NCBI GenBank assembly: GCA_937934595.1
Contig: CALGZA010000050.1
Coordinates: 1-58,566 of the forward strand
Source: an uncultured Verrucomicrobiales bacterium
GTDB taxonomy: Bacteria; Verrucomicrobiota; Verrucomicrobiia; Verrucomicrobiales; Akkermansiaceae
Length of the DNA stretch: 58,566 nt
Reading direction: 5' to 3'
In this document: one piece after another, positions 43,574 to 51,581 of the stretch
Layout: each line of letters begins with the position of its first letter
Numbering within the stretch: the first letter of the stretch is position 1
Notes under the pieces: model-generated
Told to the model about the DNA's origin: nothing
The model's database searches: none
Seen by the model: only the letters and a program-made list of their open reading frames with translations
Program-made: the position numbers and the translations under genes

Positions 43574-44935
43574 ATGATGGGTGACGAGCGACCAAAAGTC
43601 CTTGTTGTGGGCGCTGGGGTTTGTGGGCTGTATGCGGGTCTGACGTTAGTACGTGGTGGAGCTGAAGTGACTATAGTTGAGAAGGAGTCTCGGATTGGTG
43701 GGTTGGCGGCTGGGTTTAAGTTTGGGGATAATTTTTGTGATTTTGGTGTGCATATGTTGCATGCTTTTAATCAGGAGGTTTTTGAAGATTGTGCGTCACT
43801 GATGGGTAGGGAAAGGATAGAAGCGGCTTTGGATGCTAGGATACGCTGGGGTGGTATGAGCTGTCGATATCCATTGCGTTTTAAGGATATGTTGAAGGCG
43901 ATGCCGCCTTTTACGTTGTTGCGTTGTGTTTTGGGTTTGGTGATAGCTGAGCTGACTGGGGCGAAGAAGCGTAGTGGTATTGATAATGCTGAGGATGCGT
44001 TGATTGCTTTTTATGGTGCGCCTTTGTATGAGTATTTCTTTGAAGAATTTACTCATAAGTATTGGGATGTTCATCCTAGGGATTTGTCTGCGGAGTTCAT
44101 ACGCCGGAAGATGCCGCGTTTATCAGCTGTTGATGTTTTGAGGAGGTTGTTGCCTTGGAAGAAAAAGCATATGGAGGGGGCCACTGAGTCTGCTTTGGAT
44201 ACTGAGGTGTTACATTATTCTCGTTCTGGATCAGAGACGTTGCCTAGGTCTTTGGCAGCTGAATTTACTAGACTGGGGGGTAATCTGGTTACAGGGGCTC
44301 ATTTGAGTAAGTTATCAATTTCATCTTGTGGCGCTGAGTATGTGCATGAGGGTGAGGGATATACATGGAGAGGAGATCATCTTATATCTACGGCTCCCTT
44401 GCATGTTTTATTTGATTTGTTAGGTGATGAGGCGCCGGGTGAGATGCATTCTGCAGTAGGTTATTTGCGCTATAAGCCTACAGTTGTATATGCGATATTG
44501 GTGAGGAGGGAGAGGTGTATGGAGGGTCTTTATACGTATTACAGGAATCGTACTTTTCATCGTATAGGAGAGCCTAAGAATGCTGGGTTAGAGGTGCGAC
44601 CTGAAGGTCACTCTGTGCTGACCATTGAGTCTACTTGTGAGCTGAATGACTATAAGTGGAATGGTTCTGAACGATATAAGGAGGAAATAGTTGCTGGTTT
44701 GTTAGAGGAGGGGCTCTGTGATGAGGTTGATATATTGAGCTGGAATCTGATGAAGACTCCTTATGGTTATCCTGTGTTTACGAATGGTTTTGATTCTCAT
44801 TTAGCGATGTTGCAGTCATGGATAGATGATCAGTCATGTCTGAGTTCTGTAGGGAGGCAGGGTGGTTTTTGTTACCCCGCGATGCATACCGCAATGCAGC
44901 TAGGGAAAGATGCGGCTAAGGATGTGTTGAGTTAG
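43574..44935 (+). CDS. FAD-dependent amine-oxidase-fold protein (UDP-galactopyranose mutase / protoporphyrinogen-oxidase-like)
   Basis: 453 residues. FAD motif KVLVVGAGVCGLYAGLTLVRGG at the N-terminus (8-29), then VEKESRIGGLAAGFKFGDNFCDFGVHMLHA (~35-64), which matches the GG-doublet region of the amine-oxidase/UGM superfamily. YGAPLYEYFFEEFTHKYWDVHPRDLSAEFIRRKMPR (~140-175) resembles the substrate-domain helix of polysaccharide-locus FAD proteins. LPRSLAAEFTRLGG lies near 216 and the FAD-closing motif GRQGGFCYPAMHTAMQLG near 430. Related genes often lie in O-antigen and capsule loci. It directly follows the SAF dehydrogenase (ATG right after the stop), so the two likely act in sequence on a sugar. 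UGM activity is possible, but its hallmark residues are not clear. Confidence 0.75.
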   Translation: MMGDERPKVLVVGAGVCGLYAGLTLVRGGAEVTIVEKESRIGGLAAGFKFGDNFCDFGVHMLHAFNQEVFEDCASLMGRERIEAALDARIRWGGMSCRYPLRFKDMLKAMPPFTLLRCVLGLVIAELTGAKKRSGIDNAEDALIAFYGAPLYEYFFEEFTHKYWDVHPRDLSAEFIRRKMPRLSAVDVLRRLLPWKKKHMEGATESALDTEVLHYSRSGSETLPRSLAAEFTRLGGNLVTGAHLSKLSISSCGAEYVHEGEGYTWRGDHLISTAPLHVLFDLLGDEAPGEMHSAVGYLRYKPTVVYAILVRRERCMEGLYTYYRNRTFHRIGEPKNAGLEVRPEGHSVLTIESTCELNDYKWNGSERYKEEIVAGLLEEGLCDEVDILSWNLMKTPYGYPVFTNGFDSHLAMLQSWIDDQSCLSSVGRQGGFCYPAMHTAMQLGKDAAKDVLS

Positions 44936-45112
44936 AGGGGTTGTTTTTTTTGGGGTGGCTTAGGTTGGTTTATTTAGCTTTGGTAGGGTGGTTTTTTTGG
45001 GGTGATTTATAGTGTATGATGTTGAATGGAGGAAGTTTAGATGTGGTGATGTATAGTGTGCTATATTGATCTTGATTTTGTGAGTTTGATGCTTTAGCAG
45101 TGGAGGTGTTGT

Positions 45113-45688
45113 ATGAATGTTGAATTGAATAGCCTACCGAGTCTGCCAGATGTTAAGGTGATATGTCCACGAAAGCATGCTGATGAGAGAGGTTTTTTTT
45201 CAGAGGTGTATAGGTCTGATTGGCGGGAATTGTTTTCTATAGATGGGGATTTTATGCAGGATAATCATGCATTTACGAGGGATGTGGGTGTTTTGAGGGG
45301 TTTGCATTACCAGACGCCTCCATTTGCTCAGGATAAGTTGGTGAGGGTGGTGCGAGGGGCTATTTGGGATGTGGTGGTGGATATAAGGAGGGGTTCTGCT
45401 ACTTATGGGTGCTGGGCTGGGGTGGAGGTGTCTGCTGAGAATTGGAAGCAGGTTCTAGTTCCTAGGGGTTTTGCTCATGGGTATGTGACTTTGGAGGAGA
45501 ATACGGAGGTTTTGTATAAGGTTAGTAATCCTTATGCTCCGGATCATGATTATGGTATAGCATGGGATGATGCGGAGTTGGGTATAGACTGGAGGTTACC
45601 TGTGCGGGAGCCTGTGTTGTCTGCGAAGGATCAAAACCATCCTTTACTGCGTGATGCTGGAGAACATTTTTTTTATTATGAAAGCTAG
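45113..45688 (+). CDS. rfbC: dTDP-4-dehydrorhamnose 3,5-epimerase
   Basis: Third step of dTDP-L-rhamnose synthesis (RmlC). 191 residues with the cupin fold: RGFFSEVYRSDW near 26-37, FMQDNHAFT near 47, VLRGLHYQTPPFAQDKLVRV near 59-78 with the catalytic His, the Asp in WDVVVDIRRGSATYG near 90, FAHGYVTLEENTEVLYKVSNPYAP near 119-142 with the catalytic Tyr, and WDDAELGIDW near 150. First gene of the rfbCBDA set; the usual order is BDAC or BACD, so C first is a local variant. GGAGG stands about eight bases before the ATG. The rfbB start lies inside its 3' end. Confidence 0.94.
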   Translation: MNVELNSLPSLPDVKVICPRKHADERGFFSEVYRSDWRELFSIDGDFMQDNHAFTRDVGVLRGLHYQTPPFAQDKLVRVVRGAIWDVVVDIRRGSATYGCWAGVEVSAENWKQVLVPRGFAHGYVTLEENTEVLYKVSNPYAPDHDYGIAWDDAELGIDWRLPVREPVLSAKDQNHPLLRDAGEHFFYYES

Positions 45689-46739
45689 GCCTACTATAAT
45701 AGTTACTGGAGGTGCAGGATTTATTGGTTCAGCTGTTTGCAGGTATTTGGTGAGCCAAGGTATAGCGAATGTGGTGAATGTGGATGTGCTGACGTATGCT
45801 GCTAATTTATCATCTTTGGCTTCTATTGAAGGTTCTGAGTTTTATCATTTTGAGCAGGTTGATATTTGTGATGCGTCTGGATTGGCGCGTGTATTTGATC
45901 ATTATCAGCCTGATGGAGTGATGCATTTAGCTGCGGAGTCTCATGTTGATCGATCGATCGATGGGGCTCAGGCTTTTGTACGAACGAATGTTCTGGGTAC
46001 TTCGGTTTTACTTGATGCTGCTTTGATGTATTGGAGGGGTGTGGGTGGTGAGAAAAGAGATTTATTTAGGTTTTTGATGGTGTCTACTGATGAGGTTTAT
46101 GGCTCACTGGGTGAGACTGGGTTGTTTGATGAGGAGATGGCTTATGATCCTTCTTCGCCTTATTCTGCATCGAAGGCTGCTTCTGATCATTTGGCTACAG
46201 CTTGGTATCGGACGTATGGTCTTCCGGTGGTTATTTCAAATTGTTCTAATAATTATGGGCCGTTTCATTTTCCTGAGAAGCTGATTCCTTTGGTGATATT
46301 AAATGCACTTCATAAGAGGAAGTTACCTATTTATGGTAATGGGTCTAATGTGCGGGATTGGTTATTTGTGGTTGATCATGCTAAGGCGCTTTGGATGATT
46401 TTTCAGAAGGGGGAGCTAGGTGAGAAGTATAATGTGGGTGGGCGGAATGAGCGGTCGAATTTGGAGGTGGTGATGGAGGTGTGTTCTATACTGGATGATT
46501 TGGTGGATGATGTTCCTGATGGTGGTCATGCGTCATTGATTGAGTATGTGGCTGATAGGCCTGGTCATGATGCGCGATATGCAATAGATGCTACGAAGTT
46601 AGAGAATGATTTAGGCTGGGTGGCGGAGGAGGATTTTGCGTCTGGCATACGAAAGACGGTGGAGTGGTATGTGGATAATGAGGCATGGTGGGGGCCTATA
46701 CTGAGTGAAAAATATGCAGGTGAAAGGTTGGGGTTATAG
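45678..46739 (+). CDS. rfbB: dTDP-glucose 4,6-dehydratase
   Basis: Converts dTDP-glucose to dTDP-4-keto-6-deoxyglucose (RmlB), the branch point here for rhamnose and the 3-amino sugar. 353 residues from the ATG at 45678, which overlaps rfbC by 11 bases; an in-frame ATG at 45651 would overlap much more. NAD motif VTGGAGFIGSAV at 8-19; MHLAAESHVDRS near 80; STDEVYGSLG near 133-142 with the catalytic Thr-Asp-Glu; PYSASKAASDHL near 160 with the Tyr-Lys pair; NCSNNYGPFHFPEKLIPL near 190; VRDWLFVVDHAKAL near 225. Extended SDR family, full length. Confidence 0.95.
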   Translation: MKARPTIIVTGGAGFIGSAVCRYLVSQGIANVVNVDVLTYAANLSSLASIEGSEFYHFEQVDICDASGLARVFDHYQPDGVMHLAAESHVDRSIDGAQAFVRTNVLGTSVLLDAALMYWRGVGGEKRDLFRFLMVSTDEVYGSLGETGLFDEEMAYDPSSPYSASKAASDHLATAWYRTYGLPVVISNCSNNYGPFHFPEKLIPLVILNALHKRKLPIYGNGSNVRDWLFVVDHAKALWMIFQKGELGEKYNVGGRNERSNLEVVMEVCSILDDLVDDVPDGGHASLIEYVADRPGHDARYAIDATKLENDLGWVAEEDFASGIRKTVEWYVDNEAWWGPILSEKYAGERLGL

Positions 46740-46744
46740 CTGCG

Positions 46745-47665
46745 ATGAGAAATGGTGAGAAGGTGGTGAAGTTATTGGTGATAGGTCGTTCAGGTCAATT
46801 GGCTAGGGCTATGGCTGCGCGAAGTGCTGCTTCACTGTTGGCTGGTGTTGAGGTGCGTTGTATTGGACGTCCGGAGGTGAGTATATCTGACGAGGCTAGT
46901 TTGGAGCGGGTATTATCAGATTATCGTCCGGATGTGGTTCTTAATGCTGCAGCTAATACTGCTGTGGATGAAGCTGAGGAGGATGAGGGGAAGGTTTTTG
47001 AGGTGAATGCCATAGGTCTGGTGAATTTGGCTAATGTTTGTAAGGGGATAGGAGCTCGTTTGATTCATGTGTCAACTGATTATGTTTTTGATGGGCATGT
47101 TGAGAGGTTATTGAAAGAGACGGATAGGGTGGGGCCGCTGAATGCTTATGGGCGGAGTAAGTTGGCTGGTGAGTGGGCTGTGCATAGTATATTACCTGAT
47201 TCTATTATTATTAGGGCGAGTTGGGTGTATAGTGAGTTTGGGCGTAATTTTGTGCGTAGCATGCTTACTTTGGCTGAGAGGGTGGAGGAAGTTTCTGTGG
47301 TGAATGATCAGTATGGACGACCTACTTATGTTTATGATTTGTGTGATCTGGTATTGGCGATAGTGGAGAAGGTGGAGCGACCTGGTGGTGAATTGTTAGG
47401 TGGGGTATATCATTTTTCAAATGGTGGTGATGTGGTGTCTTGGTATGATTTTGCTAAGTCAGTATTTGAGCATGCAGCTAGGGTGGGGCTGAAGAGGCCT
47501 GAGTCTTTACTTAGTATAACTTCAGATCAGTATCCTACGCCCGCAAGGCGTCCGAAATGGTCTGCATTTGATTTAGAAAAAACAGAGCGGACGTTTGGGA
47601 TGAGTATTCCGGATTGGCAGAGGTCGCTGGAGAAATATTTTAATAAGAACTATCAGTCATTGTGA
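46745..47665 (+). CDS. rfbD: dTDP-4-dehydrorhamnose reductase
   Basis: The last step to dTDP-L-rhamnose (RmlD), NAD(P)H-dependent. 306 residues, short-chain dehydrogenase fold: LLVIGRSGQLARAMA at 10-24, DYRPDVVLNAAANTAVDEAE near 59-78, RLIHVSTDYVFDG near 104-116, NAYGRSKLAGEWAV near 133-146 with the catalytic Tyr-Lys, RASWVYSEFGRNFVRSML near 157, NDQYGRPTYVYDL near 182, and the C-terminal YPTPARRPKWSAFDLEKT near 262. It starts five bases after rfbB. Its stop overlaps a possible GTG start of rfbA. Confidence 0.94.
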   Translation: MRNGEKVVKLLVIGRSGQLARAMAARSAASLLAGVEVRCIGRPEVSISDEASLERVLSDYRPDVVLNAAANTAVDEAEEDEGKVFEVNAIGLVNLANVCKGIGARLIHVSTDYVFDGHVERLLKETDRVGPLNAYGRSKLAGEWAVHSILPDSIIIRASWVYSEFGRNFVRSMLTLAERVEEVSVVNDQYGRPTYVYDLCDLVLAIVEKVERPGGELLGGVYHFSNGGDVVSWYDFAKSVFEHAARVGLKRPESLLSITSDQYPTPARRPKWSAFDLEKTERTFGMSIPDWQRSLEKYFNKNYQSL

Positions 47666-47667
47666 AT

Positions 47668-48546
47668 ATGAAAGAATCAAAACAGAGAAAGGGGATTATT
47701 TTAGCTGGGGGTTCTGGCACGAGGTTGTATCCTGTAACTAAGGTGGTGAGTAAGCAACTTTTACCTATTTATGATAAGCCGATGATTTATTATCCGCTGT
47801 CGGTCTTGATGTTAGCGGGGATAAGGGAGGTTTTGATGATAACGACTCCGGGTGATCAGAAGTTGTTCCAGCAATTATTTGGCGATGGATCGAGTATTGG
47901 TATGAGGATATGCTACGAGGTTCAGGAGGAGCCGAATGGTCTGGCTGAGGCGTTTATTCTGGGTGAGGATTTTCTGGATGGTTCACCTGTGTGTTTGATT
48001 CTGGGTGATAATTTGTATTATGGTCATGGGCTATCTGATTTATTAAAACGTGCGAATAGATCTGAGGATGCATCGGTATTTTGTCTTAAAGTTAAGGATC
48101 CTGAGCGTTATGGGATTATTGAAGTTGATTCTGATGGGACGGTTATGTCAGTGGAGGAAAAGCCAGAGTTGCCAAAGTCTGACTTAGCTATCACTGGGCT
48201 ATATTTCTTTGATTCTCGTGCGCCTGAGATAGCTAGGGAGGTTGTGCCTTCTCAGAGGGGTGAGCTAGAGATCACTGAGGTGATAGATTTTTATCTTAGG
48301 GAGAAGAGTTTGAAGGTGAATGCAATGAGTCGTGGCATGGCCTGGTTTGATACGGGGACGCATGATTCGATGGTGGAGGCGATAGAATTTGTTAAGGCTG
48401 TAGAGAATAGGACGGGTCAGAAGATAGCTTGTCTTGAAGAGATAGCTTGGTCAAATGGGTGGATTACAGATGAGGAATTGTTAGCCCATGTTAAGGTGAA
48501 TGAAAAGACGGGCTATGGAAGGTATTTGGGGAGTTTAATGGATTAA
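47668..48546 (+). CDS. rfbA: Glucose-1-phosphate thymidylyltransferase
   Basis: Makes dTDP-glucose from dTTP and glucose 1-phosphate (RmlA). The ATG at 47668 gives 292 residues, close to the 293 of E. coli RmlA; a GTG at 47662 overlapping the rfbD stop is an alternative. Nucleotide-binding loop LAGGSGTRLYPVTKVVSKQLLP near 11-32 as in all RmlA; PLSVLMLAGIREVLMIT near 43; GDNLYYGHGLSDLL near 112 with the metal Asp; PERYGIIEVD near 143; VEEKPELPKSDLAITGLYFFD near 158-178; RGMAWFDTGTHDSM near 221. All four rfb genes are present, so rhamnose supply should be complete. Confidence 0.95.
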   Translation: MKESKQRKGIILAGGSGTRLYPVTKVVSKQLLPIYDKPMIYYPLSVLMLAGIREVLMITTPGDQKLFQQLFGDGSSIGMRICYEVQEEPNGLAEAFILGEDFLDGSPVCLILGDNLYYGHGLSDLLKRANRSEDASVFCLKVKDPERYGIIEVDSDGTVMSVEEKPELPKSDLAITGLYFFDSRAPEIAREVVPSQRGELEITEVIDFYLREKSLKVNAMSRGMAWFDTGTHDSMVEAIEFVKAVENRTGQKIACLEEIAWSNGWITDEELLAHVKVNEKTGYGRYLGSLMD

Positions 48547-48551
48547 AAATT

Positions 48552-48959
48552 ATGGCAAATTTGGCGAGACATATTGACTTTAAGGAACTGGGTGATGCTA
48601 GAGGGAATCTTGTGGTGATGGAGGGAGATGATTCTATTCCTTTTCACATTAAGAGGATTTATTATATTTATAATACTGAGCAGGGGGTGGCGCGAGGATT
48701 TCATGCTCACCATCATTTGAAGCAAGTGATAGTGGCAGTAAGGGGGAGATGCGAGATGCACCTTGATAATGGTAAGGAGAAAGAAATAGTAGTGTTAGAT
48801 GATCCTTGTAAGGCTATAGTCATAGATACGATGATATGGCGTGAGCTACATCATTTTAGTGAGGATTGTATTATTCTTTGCTTGGCAAGTGAGCACTATG
48901 ATGAGAGCGATTATATACGAGATTACGATACTTTTATGAAGGAGGTTTCAGGAAAATGA
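48552..48959 (+). CDS. fdtA: dTDP-4-keto-6-deoxyglucose 3,4-ketoisomerase (FdtA/QdtA, WxcM-like cupin)
   Basis: 135 residues, single cupin. IDFKELGDARGNLVVME near 8-24, the family signature PFHIKRIYYIYN near 30-41, RGFHAHHHLKQVIVAVRG near 48-65 with the clustered His residues, then WRELHHFSEDCIILCLASEHYDESDYIRDY (about 96-125). It moves the keto group of the rfbB product from C4 to C3, preparing for 3-amination. FdtA and QdtA differ in product stereochemistry at C4 and cannot be told apart by eye, so the sugar is dTDP-Fuc3NAc or dTDP-Qui3NAc. Six bases after rfbA; stop overlaps the next start. Confidence 0.88.
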   Translation: MANLARHIDFKELGDARGNLVVMEGDDSIPFHIKRIYYIYNTEQGVARGFHAHHHLKQVIVAVRGRCEMHLDNGKEKEIVVLDDPCKAIVIDTMIWRELHHFSEDCIILCLASEHYDESDYIRDYDTFMKEVSGK

Positions 48960-49522
48960 TGAATGTAGCAGATTATCTAGAGCGGCTTAAGAGTAGTCAG
49001 TCCAAAGTGACGTTACGGCTATGTGAAGAGAGTGACGCGGAGTTTATTTTGGCGGCGCGTGGTAATGAGAGACGCAACAAGCATTTGTCTGCGACTTCGG
49101 ATGATCTGGAGGCTCAGGTAGCTTGGTTAAGGTCTTATAAGGAGCGGGAGGTAGCTGGTGAGGAGTATTATTTTATACTATGTGCAGGGGGAGAAGATGT
49201 AGGGTTGATCCGGCTGTATGGTTTTTTGGAATCTAAGTTTTGTTGGGGTAGTTGGCTGATATTGCCGGGTGCACCTTCAACGGTGGCTTATAGTTCTGCT
49301 ATGATGATGTATGAGATAGGGTTTGGGGTTTTGAATTTTAGTTCATCTTACTTTGATGTGAGAGTGGGTAACAAGTCTGTGTGGACGTTTCATGAGCGAT
49401 GTGGAGCGGAGCTGGTGCGTGAGGATGAGGTAGACCGTCATTATGAGTTTACGAGAGATGCTTATCTAAAGCTGCGCGAGAAGTGGAGTAAGTTTTTGGC
49501 TTTTGAAGTCCGTATACCATGA
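48956..49522 (+). CDS. GNAT N-acetyltransferase, probably for the dTDP-3-amino-sugar
   Basis: 188 residues. A GNAT fold: TLRLCEESDAEFILAARGNERRNKHL (~19-44) is the typical RimJ/RimL-like opening, with YYFILCAGGEDVGLIRLYGF near 76-95, WGSWLILPGAPSTVAYSSAMMMYEIGFGVLNFS (~101-133) across the acetyl-CoA region, and VGNKSVWTFHERCGAELV near 142-159, the NxxSxxxhExxGF-like end. Canonical FdtC and QdtC are left-handed hexapeptide-repeat acetyltransferases, so a GNAT enzyme appears to fill that role here. Position between fdtA and fdtB, with 4-base overlaps on both sides, is the main evidence for substrate. Confidence 0.78.
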   Translation: MMNVADYLERLKSSQSKVTLRLCEESDAEFILAARGNERRNKHLSATSDDLEAQVAWLRSYKEREVAGEEYYFILCAGGEDVGLIRLYGFLESKFCWGSWLILPGAPSTVAYSSAMMMYEIGFGVLNFSSSYFDVRVGNKSVWTFHERCGAELVREDEVDRHYEFTRDAYLKLREKWSKFLAFEVRIP

Positions 49523-50643
49523 ATGTTCCTTTTCTTGATTTGAAGGCGGTCAATGCTGGTTATGTGGCAGAGATTAAAGACTCAATCAACAGAGTGTTAG
49601 ATTCAGGCTGGTATGTTTTGGGGCAGGAGGTGGAAGTATTTGAAGAAGAGTTTAAGTTATGGTGTGGTGTAGAGCATGCTGTATCTGTTTCTAGTGGTCT
49701 AGCGGCATTGGAATTGATCTTTAGGGCTTGGATTGAGTTAGGTGCATTGCAAGAAGGTGATGCGATAGCTGTGCCTTCTAATACTTATATAGCATCGGTT
49801 TTGGCTATAAGTGGTGCGGGCTTGGTTCCAGTTTTAATTGAGCCGGATAGTGAGAGTTTGAACATTAGTGCATCAGGGTTAGCCGCTTATAAGGGTAATG
49901 CTGTTAAGGCTGTGATGGTTGTTCATTTGTATGGTAGGGCCGCTGAGATGAGTGAGCTGTCAGCGTATTGTGAGCGAGTGGGTCTTCTTATGGTAGAGGA
50001 TGCGGCGCAGGCACATGGGGCAATCGTAGATGACTGTAGGGTGGGGGCATGGGGAGATGCTGCTGGGTTTAGTTTTTACCCAGGTAAGAATATGGGGGCG
50101 ATGGGTGATGGTGGAATGATTACCTGTAAAGATCCAGAATTAGCTCGTATGCTGAAAATGTTAAGAAACTATGGTTCTGAGGTTAAATATAAGCATGAGT
50201 TGCGTGGAAGGAACGAGCGACTGGATGAACTGCAGGCTGCTATTTTGCGCGTCAAACTAAAGTATATTGACCGGGATAATGCCAAGCGGAGAGAAATTGC
50301 GCACTGCTATAGGAAAGGTCTCAGCAATCCATTGGTTTTATTGCCCAAAGAGCCTGTGAACGGTGAGGCGCATGTATGGCATCTTTTTGTGGTGCGAGTG
50401 AAGCAGCGAAAAGAGTTCATGGATTTTCTGAGAGATAAAGAAGTGGGTTTTATGGTTCATTATCCAATACCGATACATAAGCAGGCTGCCTATTCTGATG
50501 ATTTTGCTGGACTGGAGCTACCGTTTACGGAGGCTATTCATGATGAGGTGGTATCACTGCCGTTATCACCTGTGATGAGTGAGCAGCAAGTAGCTAGGGT
50601 GATAGATGTGGTCAATCAATTTACAGGGAGTGCTGATGAATAG
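49519..50643 (+). CDS. fdtB: dTDP-3-keto-6-deoxyhexose 3-aminotransferase (DegT/DnrJ/EryC1 family)
   Basis: 374 residues, PLP-dependent sugar aminotransferase. VPFLDLKAVNAGY at the N-terminus, DSGWYVLGQEVEVFEEEF near 28-45, AVSVSSGLAALELIFRAW near 53-70, AVPSNTYIASVLAISGAG near 82-99, VVHLYGRAAEM near 134, VEDAAQAHGA near 157-166, FSFYPGKNMGAMGDGGMITC near 182-201 with the Schiff-base Lys, and RNERLDELQAAIL near 228. It aminates C3 of the fdtA product with glutamate. The start overlaps the GNAT stop (ATGA), and the next glycosyltransferase start overlaps its own stop region. Confidence 0.9.
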   Translation: MNVPFLDLKAVNAGYVAEIKDSINRVLDSGWYVLGQEVEVFEEEFKLWCGVEHAVSVSSGLAALELIFRAWIELGALQEGDAIAVPSNTYIASVLAISGAGLVPVLIEPDSESLNISASGLAAYKGNAVKAVMVVHLYGRAAEMSELSAYCERVGLLMVEDAAQAHGAIVDDCRVGAWGDAAGFSFYPGKNMGAMGDGGMITCKDPELARMLKMLRNYGSEVKYKHELRGRNERLDELQAAILRVKLKYIDRDNAKRREIAHCYRKGLSNPLVLLPKEPVNGEAHVWHLFVVRVKQRKEFMDFLRDKEVGFMVHYPIPIHKQAAYSDDFAGLELPFTEAIHDEVVSLPLSPVMSEQQVARVIDVVNQFTGSADE

Positions 50644-51553
50644 AAATCAGCCGTTAGTTTCTGTTATAGTTCCTGCTTATAACCATCAGGCTTTTGTGGA
50701 GGAATCTATTGAGGCATTGATACAGCAAGACTATATGCATTTGGAGTTCATCATTATAGATGACGGTTCGACTGATCAGACTGTTGAAATCATAGAGAGG
50801 CTTATGCCGGCGTGTCGTGAGCGATTTAGTCATGTGATATTTCGATCTCGGCCTAATGAGGGTGTGGTGCGGACACTTAATGAGGCTATAGGGTTAGCCC
50901 AGGGAAAATATATAGCAGCTATTGCTTCAGATGATGTCTTTGAGCCGGATGCTATTCGTTGTTATGTGGATTTTATGGAGGAAAATCCGGGTTATGTTTT
51001 AGTCGTGGGGGATAATTTAATTATTGATGATGAGAGTGAAGTCTGCTGTTGGGATAAGCAATGTGAAAACACTCATAATGCTAATGAGGTCAAGTATGAT
51101 ACTTTTGGGAGTTATCTCCAGCATAAGCGTAGAGATGTAGATTTCTTGAGTGAATCGTTTGGGAGTTACGAAAGTCTTCTTAGAGGTAATTATGTTCCAA
51201 ATGGCTATCTTATGAGGAGGGATGTCATACAATCATTTTATTATTCTGAATCTGCTCAGATAGAAGATCATCACATTATGCTGCAGTTAGCTAAGCATGG
51301 TAAATTGAAGTATTTGGATCGAGTGATGTGTCGTTATCGTTGGCATGCATCCAATACTATCAAGTCGATGGATGATATGGCAGAGAAAGCATTAGTTAAT
51401 TTAGATTTGGAGAAAGATTATTGTTTTGATGATCCCGAGCTCAGAGCTATATGGCTGAAACAAAGGGATGTATTGCTGCCTAGAAGAGGGTTGAGAAAGT
51501 TGTGGTTTAAGTTGGTTCGTTCTATGAGGAAACGAATAAAGCGTAGTGGTTAG
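50636..51553 (+). CDS. Family 2 glycosyltransferase
   Basis: 305 residues from the ATG at 50636, which has GGAG ahead of it and overlaps the fdtB stop. The GT-A fold begins with SVIVPAYNHQAFVEESIEAL near 10-29, IIDDGSTDQT near 43-52, GVVRTLNEAIGLAQGKYIAAIASDDVFEPDA spread over ~77-107 with the DxD-like SDD metal site, and an acceptor part with NYVPNGYLMRRDV and EDHHIMLQLAKHG. No membrane segment; the C-terminal end is very basic (RSMRKRIKRSG), suiting a peripheral membrane enzyme. It adds one sugar to the lipid-linked glycan; specificity unknown. Confidence 0.88.
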   Translation: MNRNQPLVSVIVPAYNHQAFVEESIEALIQQDYMHLEFIIIDDGSTDQTVEIIERLMPACRERFSHVIFRSRPNEGVVRTLNEAIGLAQGKYIAAIASDDVFEPDAIRCYVDFMEENPGYVLVVGDNLIIDDESEVCCWDKQCENTHNANEVKYDTFGSYLQHKRRDVDFLSESFGSYESLLRGNYVPNGYLMRRDVIQSFYYSESAQIEDHHIMLQLAKHGKLKYLDRVMCRYRWHASNTIKSMDDMAEKALVNLDLEKDYCFDDPELRAIWLKQRDVLLPRRGLRKLWFKLVRSMRKRIKRSG

Positions 51554-51581
51554 TAGTATAGAATGTAACTAATAGCGAAGG

